Shown here piece after piece: positions 10,334 through 20,152 of a stretch of DNA of 64,000 nt. The notes beneath the pieces were generated by a model. It searched no databases and was not told where the DNA came from. It was given only the letters and a program-made list of their open reading frames with translations. The position numbers and the translations under genes were made by a program. Positions within the stretch are counted from its first letter, which is position 1, and each line of letters opens with the position of its first letter. This DNA is from Hypericum androsaemum (lineage: Eukaryota > Streptophyta > Magnoliopsida > Malpighiales > Hypericaceae). The stretch lies in the NCBI GenBank assembly GCA_963995505.1, contig OZ023198.1:9477141-9541140 (forward strand), given 5' to 3'.

Positions 10334-13300
10334 ATGGCCGCCACCTCATACGCTCCCATCTCAGTCTCAGGTACACATTAACCTTCTTATCACCGATCCG
10401 TCCTTTTCTTTTTCTTTTTCTTTTTAAATTTAGAAAATGGTTGGTTTTTTAGGGGGTTCGCATCTCAGATCGCCTTTCCTGGGCGGCAAGCCGACGCCGA
10501 CGATCGTTTCGGTTAGGCCCAACTGGTCGCCCGCTTCCCGCTCCTTGTCGATTACCGCTTGCTACAAGTAAGATAATTGATTATTATTTTTTGTTTATCT
10601 ATTTATTTGTTTCAGTTTCTTTGTTTCAATTTCTTTGTTTTTTTATTGGTTATATCGAAGTAGCGTATTTTTTTATATTCGTGAGACTTGAACCAAAGAT
10701 TCCCGCTCAAGCTCCTCTTGTTCGGCTTGAAGCTCGTTAATAGAGAGATCATTCTTTAGCTCCAGTTTTCTCGTATCTTCCGCTTCATTTCACTTCGTTT
10801 TATATTTGTTATATAGAGAAAATATAGTTTCCCATGGATGGGGAATGGGTGAGCTGAATCTCCACTGCTTCCTTCCCGGATATGGTGCTCGTGTCGAGAG
10901 CGTATGCACCGGGATGTGGTCATGTTGGCTATGTCCTTATCGGGGTAGCGATTTTCACGAACGTAATTGTTTGATTGAGTTCGTTGTGGGTTTTGGTAGA
11001 CAGCGTCTTGTTGTCAATAGCGTGCTATAGCACCATAACGTAGTGGAAACCATAGTAGCCGCTATGCTACACTGCTGCTAAACGCTATAGAGAATAGCGG
11101 TCATAGCGGTGCTATAGCGGCCAAATAGCAGTTTAAATGTTTATTTATTAAATGTTTATTTATTTATTGAGGGCATATATGTAATTTGCACCTCATTAAA
11201 AGACCCAATTCAAATGGGTGCCCTAATTTTTATGCGTCTCAGCCCTCTCTACCTCTCTCTCCCATATTCCTTTTATTAAGTATGATGGTCTCTTTAATTT
11301 TGACAAAGTTGATTATAATTATTAAGTATGATAGTCTCTTTAATTTTGTGTATTTTTCTATTTTTGAGTATTTGTGTTTACTTTGTACACTAATTTTTAG
11401 TCTTTGCAATAGCGGCTATCCCGCTACCCGCTATACCGCTATAGCATTTTAGGGGGTCGCCGCTTATTCGAGATTGACTACACTGGTCTTGCTGCTGACT
11501 TACGCATTGCCATGCTAGTGATTTGTGAGGGTCAAAACCTATGGTGAAAGTTGAATAGAAATGATGGGTGGGCGAACTATTATGGGTGGGAATTGCAATT
11601 GTGGAAGAGGCTCGGGATCTCCCAACACAATTTGGCTTAGTTCGCTATTGTTTGGTACCAACATTTTAGTATTAAAAATTAATAGTTTTATGTGCACTTT
11701 CCTTTGATCTGGGTAACTGCCAAAAGAGGTTTGTGATTACCCCATCTTTACACGTGATGCTTCCTTGGCCTTTGTTCACCCGTTGCTTTCCTGTGCAGTG
11801 ATGGAGATAAGCATGATGCTGGTAATGGAGATAAGCATGATGCTGATGATGGTTTGCAGGTTAGCTTTTGACTTTCGTTTGGTCAATGAATCTGGTACCA
11901 ATCTATCATGCTGCCATCTTGGTACGAACATTGTTCTCTGTTTTACTTGCTAGCAGAGTCCAAGTCGCGGCCTGAATGAAACTTTTTTCCAGCGCAAAAA
12001 TGCAAGAGACAAGGAGGTTAGCTTTTGACTTTGTTTGGTCAATGAATCTGGTACCAATCTATCATGCTGCCATCTTGGTATTAACATTGTTCTATGTTTT
12101 ACTTGCCAGCAGAGTACAAGGGACACCCTGCAAGAAAAGATTATCCAGGACAAAAATGCGAGAGACAAGGAGGTTAGCTTTTGACTTTGTTTGGTCCATG
12201 AATCTGGTACCAATCTATCATGTTGCCATCTTGGTATGAACATTGTTCTCTGTTTTACTTGCTAGCAGAGTACAAGGCGCACCCTGGATGAAAAGGTGCT
12301 CCAGTTCAAAAAAGCAAGAAGAGAAATGCTTTACTGGGCCAGAAGAGTAGAGAGAGAAAACCAGTTCAAAAATGCGAGAGACAAGAAGGTTAGTTTTTGA
12401 CTTCATTTGGTCAATGAATCTGCTACAAATCTATCATGCTGCCATCTTGGTATGAACGTTGTTCTCTGTTTTACTTGCTAGCAAAGTACAAGCCTCATCG
12501 AGGATGAAAAGCTGCACCAGTTCAAAAAAGCATGTGAAAAAAAGCTTTTCCGGCCCAAAAGAGTAGAGAAAGAAAACCAGCTCAAAAATGTGAGAGACAA
12601 GGTTAGTTTTTGACTTCATTTGGTCAATGAATCTGCTACCAATCTATCATGCTGCCATCTTGGTATGAACATTGTTCTCTGTTTTGCTTGCCAGCAAAGT
12701 ACAAGGCGCTTCCTGGAAAAGCTTATCCAGCTCCTAAATCCGAATAACATAGATGTTAGTTTTTGACTTCGTTTGGTCAATGAATCTGCTACCAATCTAT
12801 CATGCTGCCATCTTGGTATGAACATTGTTCTCTGTTTTACTTGCTAGCTGAGAAGGCACATCCCGAAAGAAGAGACGCAAATCCAGCAATTAAATGTGAT
12901 GGACAAGGAGGTTAGTTTTTTATTTCGTTTGGTCAATGAATCTGCTACCAATCTATCATGCTGCCATCTTGGTATGAACATTGTTTTCTGTTTTACTTGC
13001 TAGGAGAGAAGACACACCGGGAAAAAAGAGGGGCATTACCAGCAGAAATTAATTGAGATATTGAAGGAGGTTAGTTTTTGAATTCGTTTGGTCAATGAAT
13101 CTGCTACCAATCTATCATGCAGCCATCTTGGTATGAACATTGTTCTCTGTTTTACTTGCTAGGTGAGCCTACTCCCTGAAGCGCCTACTCCTACTCCTGA
13201 CCCTGCTGGCACTATGACCTTTCCCGACGAAGATACTCCAACTCCTGACACTGCCAACGGTTGGACCTTTCCCGGCAAACGCACTTCAACTCCTGATGAC

Positions 13301-13780
13301 CTTGACGGCGATATGTTCTTTTTCGGCAAACATACCCCAACTCCTGACCCTGCCGATGTTATACCCTTTTTCGGCGAACATACTCCAACTCCTGACCCTG
13401 CCGACGTTATGCCCTTTCCTGACGAACATACTCCAACTCCTGACCCTGTCGACGTTATGCCCTTTTTCGGCGAGCATACTCCAACTCCTGACCCTGCCGA
13501 CGTTACGCCCTTTTCCGGCGAGCATACTCCAACTCCTGACCCTGCCGACGTTATGCCCTTTTTCGGCGAGCATACTCCAACTCCTGACCCTGCCGACGTT
13601 ACGCCCTTTTCCGGCGAGCATACTCCAACTCCTGACCCTGCCGACGTTACGCCCTTTTCCGGCGAGCATACTCCAACTCCTGACCCTGCCGACGTTATGC
13701 CCTTTCCTGACGAACATACTCCAACTCCCGACCCTGCCGATGTTATGCCCTTTCCCGACGACGACGTTGGTGGTCATTGA
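10334..13780 (+). CDS. Exon-amplified plastid-targeted protein (paralogue 1)
   Basis: I do not recognise a named function. Inferred exons are 10334-10370, 10453-10567, 11799-11859, 11957-12016, 12113-12172, 12269-12388, 12482-12601, 12695-12754, 12848-12910, 13004-13069 and 13163-13780. All introns are GT-AG and every junction keeps phase, giving 459 residues. Residues 1-50 form a Ser/Arg-rich stretch like a chloroplast transit peptide, closely matching paralogue 2 (20153-21694). The third exon fuses the start of paralogue exon 3 to the end of exon 4, so the membrane helix is gone, and it holds a 24-bp direct repeat (GDKHDA twice). Residues 72-254 come from seven tandem copies of one small charged exon. 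Residues 255-459 are about twelve 16-residue HTPTPDPADVMPF-type repeats ending at TGA 13778-13780. The frame is intact, which argues against a simple pseudogene, but expression is unproven. Intron 2 (1.2 kb) carries an insertion. Confidence 0.65.
11008..11495. mobile_element. Probable hAT-like MITE in intron 2
   Basis: The left edge TTGTCAATAGCG and the right edge read on the other strand (GTAGTCAATCTCG) look like a short terminal inverted repeat. The sub-terminal parts are full of CGCTATAGCGG palindromes, a style common in plant hAT MITEs. The flanks share only GTCTTG, so the target duplication is imperfect. The segment is absent from intron 2 of paralogue 2. Confidence 0.4.
11860..13162 (+). 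repeat. Tandem intron+exon units in gene copy 1
   Basis: Eight introns of 93-97 bp, each starting GTTAG and ending TTGCTAG, TTGCTAGCAG or TTGCCAG variants, alternate with seven exons of 60, 60, 120, 120, 60, 63 and 66 bp. All exon lengths are multiples of three. The single counterpart in paralogue 2 is intron 21440-21535 plus the start of its last exon. Introns are nearly identical among units, while exons differ strongly. The two 120-bp exons contain an internal doubling (CAGTTCAAAAA or a close variant repeated). Confidence 0.85.
13188..13768 (+). repeat. 48-bp coding minisatellite
   Basis: About twelve 48-bp units encode HTPTPDPADVMPFPDE or close variants; the first three are diverged and the last nine are nearly uniform, alternating FPDE, FFGE and FSGE endings. 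Paralogue 2 has a single unit (VPTPTPDPADVVTFPD), so this is an expansion in copy 1. Because 48 is divisible by three and no unit carries a stop in some other frames, long shadow ORFs appear on both strands. Confidence 0.9.
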
Positions 13781-14140
13781 TACTTGTAAGCACAGCTCAA
13801 ATTTTATGTTCCGAGGATTCATCTACATTGCAAGTTCAAATCTCGATGTGCATCTTCTACCAACGGGTGCGGTGGAGGTTTTCTTTTCAATTTCACCAGT
13901 GGGATAAGAGGGCTAAAGTTTAGCTGATGATTTTGTTTTGACAAATAAATTTGCAAGTTTAAAACCCCAAGTGTTGTGTTTCTTTGTTGTGATATTCTAA
14001 ATAAAATCCTATCAGTATGTTATCGCTTTGGTGTCTGTGGTGCCTATGATTTGACCTCTTCGTGCGTGATCCCTTAATTTCGTAGCAGTGGGCTTGATGG
14101 AGTATGTGTTTGACAATTTCCTCGAGTTTTTTTTAGTCGA
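13781..14140 (+). other. 3' flank of gene copy 1, shared with copy 2
   Basis: Sequence after the stop closely matches 21695-21980 after copy 2 (GATACTTGTAAGCACA... through AATAAAATCCTATCAGTATGTTATC). AATAAA at about 14000 is a plausible poly(A) signal. This shows that the duplication covers the 3' flank. Confidence 0.7.
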
Positions 14141-14145
14141 GTCGA

Positions 14146-14466
14146 GTTCTTTGGGATCCTATTTAGAGGTGATTTTTTCAATAGTATTTTTTACATTCGT
14201 AAGATTTAAAAAACGGGGAATCCAATTTGGTTTAGAAAATTGGGGTTTTTCCAATTTGAAAATTAGACTAGAATGAATAGGATTGAGTGAAGCGTTTGAG
14301 CCTTGGTCAGGGAGCACATACTCAATGTTCTTTGGGATTCTATTTAGGGATAGTTTTCTCAATGGTGTTTTTTACATTCGTAAAGTTTAAAAAAGTGAAT
14401 CGAATTTGGTTTTGAAAGAAATTAGAAAATCGGGGTTTTTCCAATTTGAAAATTAGACTAGAACAA
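14146..14466. repeat. Imperfect ~180-bp tandem duplication
   Basis: The block from TTTGGGATCCTATTTAG to CCAATTTGAAAATTAGACTAGAA recurs with changes from about 14331 to 14463. Copy 2 has it once (about 22050-22190), so it doubled after the segmental duplication. It is followed by an (AT)n run at about 14566-14602. Confidence 0.65.
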
Positions 14467-14566
14467 TGAGTTAGGGAGCTGGGATACGACGTCGTTCGAT
14501 GCGGGAAGTAGTGAAACCCACATCTTAATTACGATTGTTTCTTGGAATTCGGGGAATACTGTAGGA

Positions 14567-14601
<35 letters not shown>

Positions 14602-14867
14602 TGTTATGCATATTGGATAAAATAGATACAATAGATTATTTATCCTAATTCATTCTTTAGCTATCTTTCCGGAATTCTATACATTAGAATTCTGTGTTAA
14701 TTAGGTTTTTTATCGTGTACCTAATTGTGATGTCTTCTATTTATAAATAGGAGGTGAGGGTAAGTAGTTTGTTGATTTTGGTTTTCGCCATTGTAGACGT
14801 ATTAGTATAGGCACAGGATTTAGGCTCAAGCATATATTTTTCTATGGTCTATACATAGGGATTATTT

Positions 14868-16610
14868 TCTCAAATAAGAAAAAAAACTTAGATATTTTTC
14901 TGAAATATATAAAATAATTAAATATTGAAAATAAATTGCAGAGAAACCCAGTAATGGGAGCGGATTTGGTTCTGGAAGGCCAAATCCAATCAGGACTGTC
15001 CTGGATGATTCAATGGTTGATTTAGTTATGATTCAATGGTTCACATAATTATGATTCAATGGTCTACCTAGTTATGATTCAATGGTCCGTTTTTTCCCGT
15101 CCCAGATAAATCGGGGTCCGTTCCAGTTATCCAGTTACGATTCAATGGTTTACTCAGTTACGATTCAATAGTTTACCCCGTTATGATTCAATGGTTGTAG
15201 GCTTTTTTTATTTTGCACTTCCATATTTTTTTATTTTTGCAAAATAGTCCCCGCATATCCTTCAATAAAAATCCTCCAGCACCGTGTTGGATTTGATCCT
15301 GGTGTTGGATTTGGCCTCCAGGACCAAATCCGGTCCCCCCAATAATAGGGTGCCTCCACTCAAGTGCTCGTCACGTCCTGGCTTTCACCTTAAGAACTCA
15401 GAGGAATTTAAAAAAACATAACCCAGTGGAAGTGTCTCAATAGCAAGGTGCCTCCACCTGAACGCTCACATGGCAGTGGCTCTCAGTGTACAACTACTTT
15501 TTTTGGGACCAAAACAGTACTAAATTAATTAGTTTTATAATAATTATGTTAATTCATTTCGAAAATCGGTTCTGTAATTGCTTTTGACCAAAACAGTAGG
15601 AAATTTTAATCATGAATTTATCGATAGCGTAATCTAAGTTTTATCATAAACTTATCGATATATCGGATTCAATCGCTGATTGTAATTTTTTTCTAATACT
15701 GAATGATCTAAATTTACTGAAAAATATTATATTTTAATTATACTAATATGTCTACTTGCATTTTTCTAAAATAATAAAAACAAACTAACAATAAAAATAT
15801 ATGATTTTAACCGATAATAATATTGAAAATAACAACTCTTAAAAAATCATGTTGAAGAAATTTCTCCATATTTTTTGAACACTTTGATAATATTTTCATC
15901 ATTAATTTCGAATATATAGTCGTTACACCAGGTCATAAAAACTCAAATCTGATTAAAAAAACACAAAAATAAGTTAATAGTTGTTGTAAATTATTAGTAA
16001 CGTATGATAATATATACTCCCATTTTTCAGTAGCTTCACACATCCAACACCAATAGTATGGGTAGAGTCAGTTGCAACTCATTTGATTTTGGCTTAGGGT
16101 CCTTAATCGTTCAATATTATTCTAATAATACCTGAAAAATTGCGTGGAATTATTTTTGGCCGGTATATTTGAAAATAAATTAATAATAAAATATCATAGA
16201 CAAACTAAAACTTTTTAATAATTAAACAAATGATACCTGTGGAACTACAGGTCACTCGTGGCTTTTTTTTAGTCCTTAATATATATACTCCATAAATAAT
16301 ATATCCCATCATCAAACCTAAAATAATTTTCACATTAACAAAAAGTATTGTTAAAAATAAAAAATTAATAAAACTGCTATAAGTCAGCATTCGAATGGAG
16401 GCACCCTGATAATGGGGCACCTCTATCGGATTAATTTTTTTAAAATTTCTCTGAGTTCTTGAAGTGAAATGAAGCACGTGGCGAGCATTCAGGTGGAGGC
16501 CCATGCCATTGGGACGTCTCATTTATTTTTAATATTTAATAAAATTTTACCTATTTAAGGAATATGCGTAGAATATTTAAGTTTTTTTTTTGTCTATTTG
16601 AAAAAAACAA
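14868..16610. mobile_element. Long inverted-repeat DNA element
   Basis: The outer parts are inverted copies: CAAATAAGAAAAAAAAACTTAGATATT near 14875 pairs with the region before 16605, and the block GGGTGCCTCCACTCAAGTGCTCG (15350-15490) pairs with 16385-16530. The same flank in copy 2 (22535-22600) reads straight across the site, so it serves as an empty-site reference. End bases and target duplication could not be fixed. No gene is seen inside. Confidence 0.6.
14956..15337. mobile_element. Satellite-bearing MITE (382 bp)
   Basis: Ends GGGAGCGGATTTGGTTCTGGA and, inverted, GGGACCGGATTTGGTCCTGGA. Flanks are CCCAGTAAT (14947-14955) and CCCAATAAT (15338-15346), a 9-bp target duplication with one change. 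Inside are about seven 23-bp units of the type AATGGTCTACCTAGTTATGATTC. It is nested in the larger inverted-repeat element and belongs with 25198-26248 and 57132-58623. Confidence 0.8.
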
Positions 16611-16858
16611 CCATATTATAATGATGATCATATTGGCATAGATCACACGTCAATTGAGGAGGATGCGCAATTACCTGATAATCTTTGGATTAAAATTGGT
16701 GTTTTAGCTAACGAAGAAATAACGAGTTTGATCAAACAAAAGTGTCAAATATTTTATTAGGAGAATTGTCACCTTTCAAATACCCAAATTGACTCGAATT
16801 TGAATTTATCGGTGCATGAGGATCAAATAGTGTAAACAAAACATAGAGGAGGAGGTAT

Positions 16859-16894
16859 GGGGCCATATAGAGGCGGATACTATATTTTGTTTAG
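16859..16894. repeat. Duplicated upstream block of copy 2, left part
   Basis: GGGGCCATATAGAGGCGGATA matches 7684 and 10153. The block is interrupted after TTTGTTTAG (16886-16894) by a transposon and resumes at 18645 with GGGGTGGCAATTGTCTGAAGG. Confidence 0.7.
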
Positions 16895-18635
16895 GGTTAA
16901 TTAAATTTGAGTACGCTGTATTATTGGAAATAAATATTTTTTACCCTGTATTTCAAAAACTCATAAAAAAGACATGTGTTTGTCTCCGACCATCTTTCCG
17001 GCTATCGGAGAAGAAAAAATAACGGCATCGTCCCCCTTCACCAACCGACGAAGAGCCCTAGAAGATTGGAGATGGAGAAGGTAGCCTTTTAGAGGCAAAG
17101 TCCTTCTAGTCCTCCTTAAGACCTTTTTTTAGGGATAAAGGTGGCAGAATGCCTATATTAAATAAGAGGTTACAATACAGTAAAGATAAACACAAAGACA
17201 GAAGGCGACAAGACTAAACAGAAGACGATAGCCAATCCAATGACTGCAAAGTGGCATAGGGGGGAGCGATGGACAGTCGACAAGGCACGAAATCCAAACG
17301 ACCGGCGGGATTTTGCCGAGACAAAACTACGGCCAATAACCACGAGACGAGCTCGTGGGCATTTGAATGCATACGAGATGCACGCAAATAAGAGCCAAGG
17401 TCGACAAACATCAACCGAGACAAGGTTCTCCACCTGCAACCACCGGAAAGACATCGAAAATCGAATAGATCTCGGATCGAACAACAACCGATCTAAGCAA
17501 AAGCAGTAAAGCACAACACAAAGCCAGATGAAATCACTAAACAAGAGCGACTCGTGGCAATAAGCAAAACACAAGAGACATAAACAACAACAGAACAAAG
17601 ACGAAAGCAGAAAAACGAAAGCAAGCAGGAAGCGAGCTAGTCGGGGGAAAGGTCGGAGGCGACCAACCCCCGCTCGGGGACCAACGTCGACTTTTAACCG
17701 GCAAAGCGAGGATCATAAGCTGATGGAGATAGACCAGCCCCGGACGGCCAAGCCTTGTGGAGCCCGCTGACAGTAGGCAACGGAGGAAGGAGGAGCACCC
17801 GACAGGGCGGCGGTGGGCTAGATGACGAGGAGAAGACCGAGCTGATGGCAAGGCTTGGCCAGCGGTGGAAGGAGGAGGCCGAGCGGAGAGCCGACCCAGA
17901 GATGAGCGACGGAGACGAGGCGGAGACCGGATCTACAACGCCGAGAGCAAAAGCAACGGAGACAAGCGACAGAGACGAGGAGGAGACCGGATCTACAATG
18001 CCGAGAGCAAAAGCAATGAAGACGAGCGACAAAAATCGAGGCGAGGTGCTTCAGCAACTGGAGAAGCAGCGATCGTGCCTAGACGAGGCGAAGCAGCAAC
18101 CGGAGAAGTAGCAATAGGAAAAGCACCAATCGGAGGAAGAGGAAAAAAAAGCTCCGCAAAAAAATATTTAGATATTTTTAAGAGAGAGAAAAACTCCTAA
18201 TGAGAGGAGAGGGAAAAGTTTTACATCATTAGTATTTAGAGTAGTCCTCCTTAAGACCTAGATAACCAAAATTTCAGTGACAAATGAAAAACAAATCAAC
18301 AACTATTCGTTCTAATATTTCCTTTTGCGTCAAATCATTGGCCGGTTAATATATTTCTTCTCATCTTCCTTTCCCTCTTTATTTCATTGCTCAATTAAAT
18401 TACAATATTATAGGGGATGAGCTGTATTGCGTTCGGTTGTTCAATAAAGCTCAGTTGCAGAACTGAGGACAAGAGCGGTTGGAAGCAATTTTTAATTTTT
18501 TTCCCTTTCTCCGGTAGCTGAAAAGTTGGCCGGAGACAAATACGTGTACTCTTTTGGGTGTTTTTAAAATATAAGATACAAAATATCTATTTTTTATAAT
18601 ACAACGTACTCGAATTACTCAAGTGTATTCAACCA
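16895..18635. mobile_element. Mutator-like long-TIR element in copy 2 upstream region
   Basis: Arms of roughly 120 bp are inverted copies (GGTTAATTAAATTTGAGTACG at left against the last 120 bases at right, both leading into TTTGTCTCCGRCC). The flanks TTTGTTTAG (16886-16894) and TTTATTTAG (18636-18644) give a 9-bp target duplication with one mismatch. It splits the conserved upstream block and carries a retroposon inside (17125-18241). No transposase was seen. Confidence 0.8.
17125..18241 (-). mobile_element. LINE-type retroposon nested in the Mutator-like element
   Basis: Flanked by the perfect 18-bp duplication TAGTCCTCCTTAAGACCT (17107-17124 and 18242-18259). On the minus strand it ends with TAACCTCTTATTTAATATAG, GCATTCTGCCACCTTTATCC and an A tail, a 3' end I associate with plant L1 LINEs. 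The body is GC-richer than its surroundings and has no recognisable reverse transcriptase; open frames in it (for example 17170-17598 minus) look accidental. It could be a non-autonomous LINE derivative or a captured transcript. Confidence 0.7.
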
Positions 18636-18644
18636 TTTATTTAG

Positions 18645-18700
18645 TTGATGCGGGGTGGCAATTGTCTGAAGGCGGATAAACCAATGCACCCTCGCTTTGG
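18645..18700. repeat. Duplicated upstream block of copy 2, right part
   Basis: TTGATGCGGGGTGGCAATTGTCTGAAGGCGGATAAACCAATGCAC continues the block broken at 16894 and matches 7714-7760 and 10171-10216. Confidence 0.65.
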
Positions 18701-19160
18701 GCTTATCTCCACAGACCGTCTTGCCCTCCTTGCCATTCCCTTCATTTTAATTAAAATTTTTTTGGTCAAGTTCATTTTATTTAATTTGTTCTATCCCTTC
18801 CGTGTTTTATATGCTTTACTGTTTTTTTACATTTACTTTAGCTTTATTAATCAAATTAAATATCACAAGAAGTATGCTAGTTCATTTTACATTCATCATA
18901 CGGATACAATCCACATATAAACTAACTAAAATATCAAGCGAGAACACTTCATCTAGTCGTAATGTAAATCTGAGACTCGAGTGATATGCACAACATTGAT
19001 TTTTTTTTTTAATTATACACATTTCAAAGCAAATAAAAAAGAGATCATTTATAAAGTCGATGCGACGATACTGTGAATATCGAATCTGAATATGATAAGT
19101 TAAAGAAAAAATTATTGCCAAATCCTTAGAGTTTAGTAATATCACCGATTGCCTCCCTCA
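18701..19160. other. Non-coding stretch, nothing recognised
   Basis: AT-rich DNA between two elements. Short open frames here (for example 18645-18920) have no recognisable content. Confidence 0.5.
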
Positions 19161-19165
19161 TTTTT

Positions 19166-19968
19166 GAAAAATAATTTTTTAGTCTCTCGTATTTGATTTT
19201 ATTATACTATCAGGTCCTTCGTTGACGTCATTAGTCTTTTTATTCTTATTTTATATTTGAAATGACTTTTATACCCTTGTCCGGCCAACCCAAATCTCCG
19301 ATCATCTTCTTCGACAAACTTCGATCATCTTCTCTGGTGAAATAAACTCCGACGAATATCATAAAAAATGCAAAAAAAGAAAGCAAAAAAGACCGACAGT
19401 AATCTAATTAACTTTTTTTTGAGAAGGGTATTCTAATTAACTAGATGTATCTCGTTGCATTACAAAGTGTAGAAATCTTGATTCAAGCCCGTAGAATTCC
19501 AATTAACACGCCCAAAAGCTCGAAATTTGAGGGGTGAAGCTTTCGATCTCGGAAGCTGGAGACTCGACAACCCGCATTCCTCCCCTCCCGCATCGAACCC
19601 CATCCGTCAGTTCCCCACTGCTGACTCCGCCAACGATGACGACGCAACCAGAGAGTACAAACTCCAGGAAAGGGCTTGGGATCTCTCGACAGATTCAGGT
19701 AAAACGCCTCTGGCGCCGTTAGGTTTAGGTCAGATATCTTTTGCAGCTGGTTGAGGGCAGACTCTTGGTCGACAAGTTCTAGGCAGGCGTCACCGCAAGC
19801 AAGTTGAAGTCGGGCATCTCAATTGACAAGATCTGGTCAGGCGTTACGGCAAGTTGGTTTAGTGATATTTTTATTAAAAAATTTAGGTAAGGGTATAAAT
19901 GTGATAATAAAAATGAATGATGACGTTAGCGGTAGTATTACCAAACCTGAGGTCCGAGAATAATTTAC
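19166..19968. mobile_element. Long-TIR DNA element
   Basis: The left 110 bp (AAAAATAATTTTTTAGTCTC ... GACGTCATTAG ... TTTATACCCTTG) is an imperfect inverted copy of the right 110 bp (CAAGGGTATAAATG-like ... GATGACGTTAG ... GAGAATAATTTACC). It lies between two parts of the conserved upstream region. No convincing target duplication was found. Bases 19500-19750 are GC-richer with short open frames of no recognised family. Confidence 0.55.
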
Positions 19969-20049
19969 CTTAAGTTAAAATACCGAGGGCATATAAGTAA
20001 ATTGATAATAGAAGCTTGCATGGGGAACGGGACTAATTTATCTCAGGAG

Positions 20050-20058
20050 TATATAATA
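20050..20058 (+). promoter_or_regulatory. TATA box of gene copy 2
   Basis: TATATAATA lies 103 bp upstream of the ATG at 20153 and ahead of a CT-rich tract (20106-20124) that resembles a plant pyrimidine patch in the leader. Confidence 0.55.
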
Positions 20059-20152
20059 AAATGCAAACCCCCCCCCCAATAGAAACCACACTTTACCCAC
20101 TAATCTCTCTCTCTCTCTCTCTCGCTAATCCTAATCGGAAAAGAAGAAGACG

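Noticed and set aside
11860..13162. Regularly spaced repeats that look like a CRISPR array
   Set aside because: The repeats are about 93 bp, carry GT-AG splice ends, alternate with in-frame exons and match an intron of the paralogue, in a plant genome.
13286..13907. Long open frames in other frames and on the minus strand over the 48-bp repeats (13286-13822 minus, 13296-13907 plus)
   Set aside because: They exist because the repeat unit is a multiple of three and stop-free in several frames. Only the frame from 13163 joins to the upstream exons and matches the paralogue tail.
17170..18200. Overlapping open frames on both strands in the nested retroposon (for example 17170-17598 minus, 17755-18111 plus)
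   Set aside because: No recognisable domain; the region is GC-richer, so stops are rare by chance, and the body is bounded as a retroposon.
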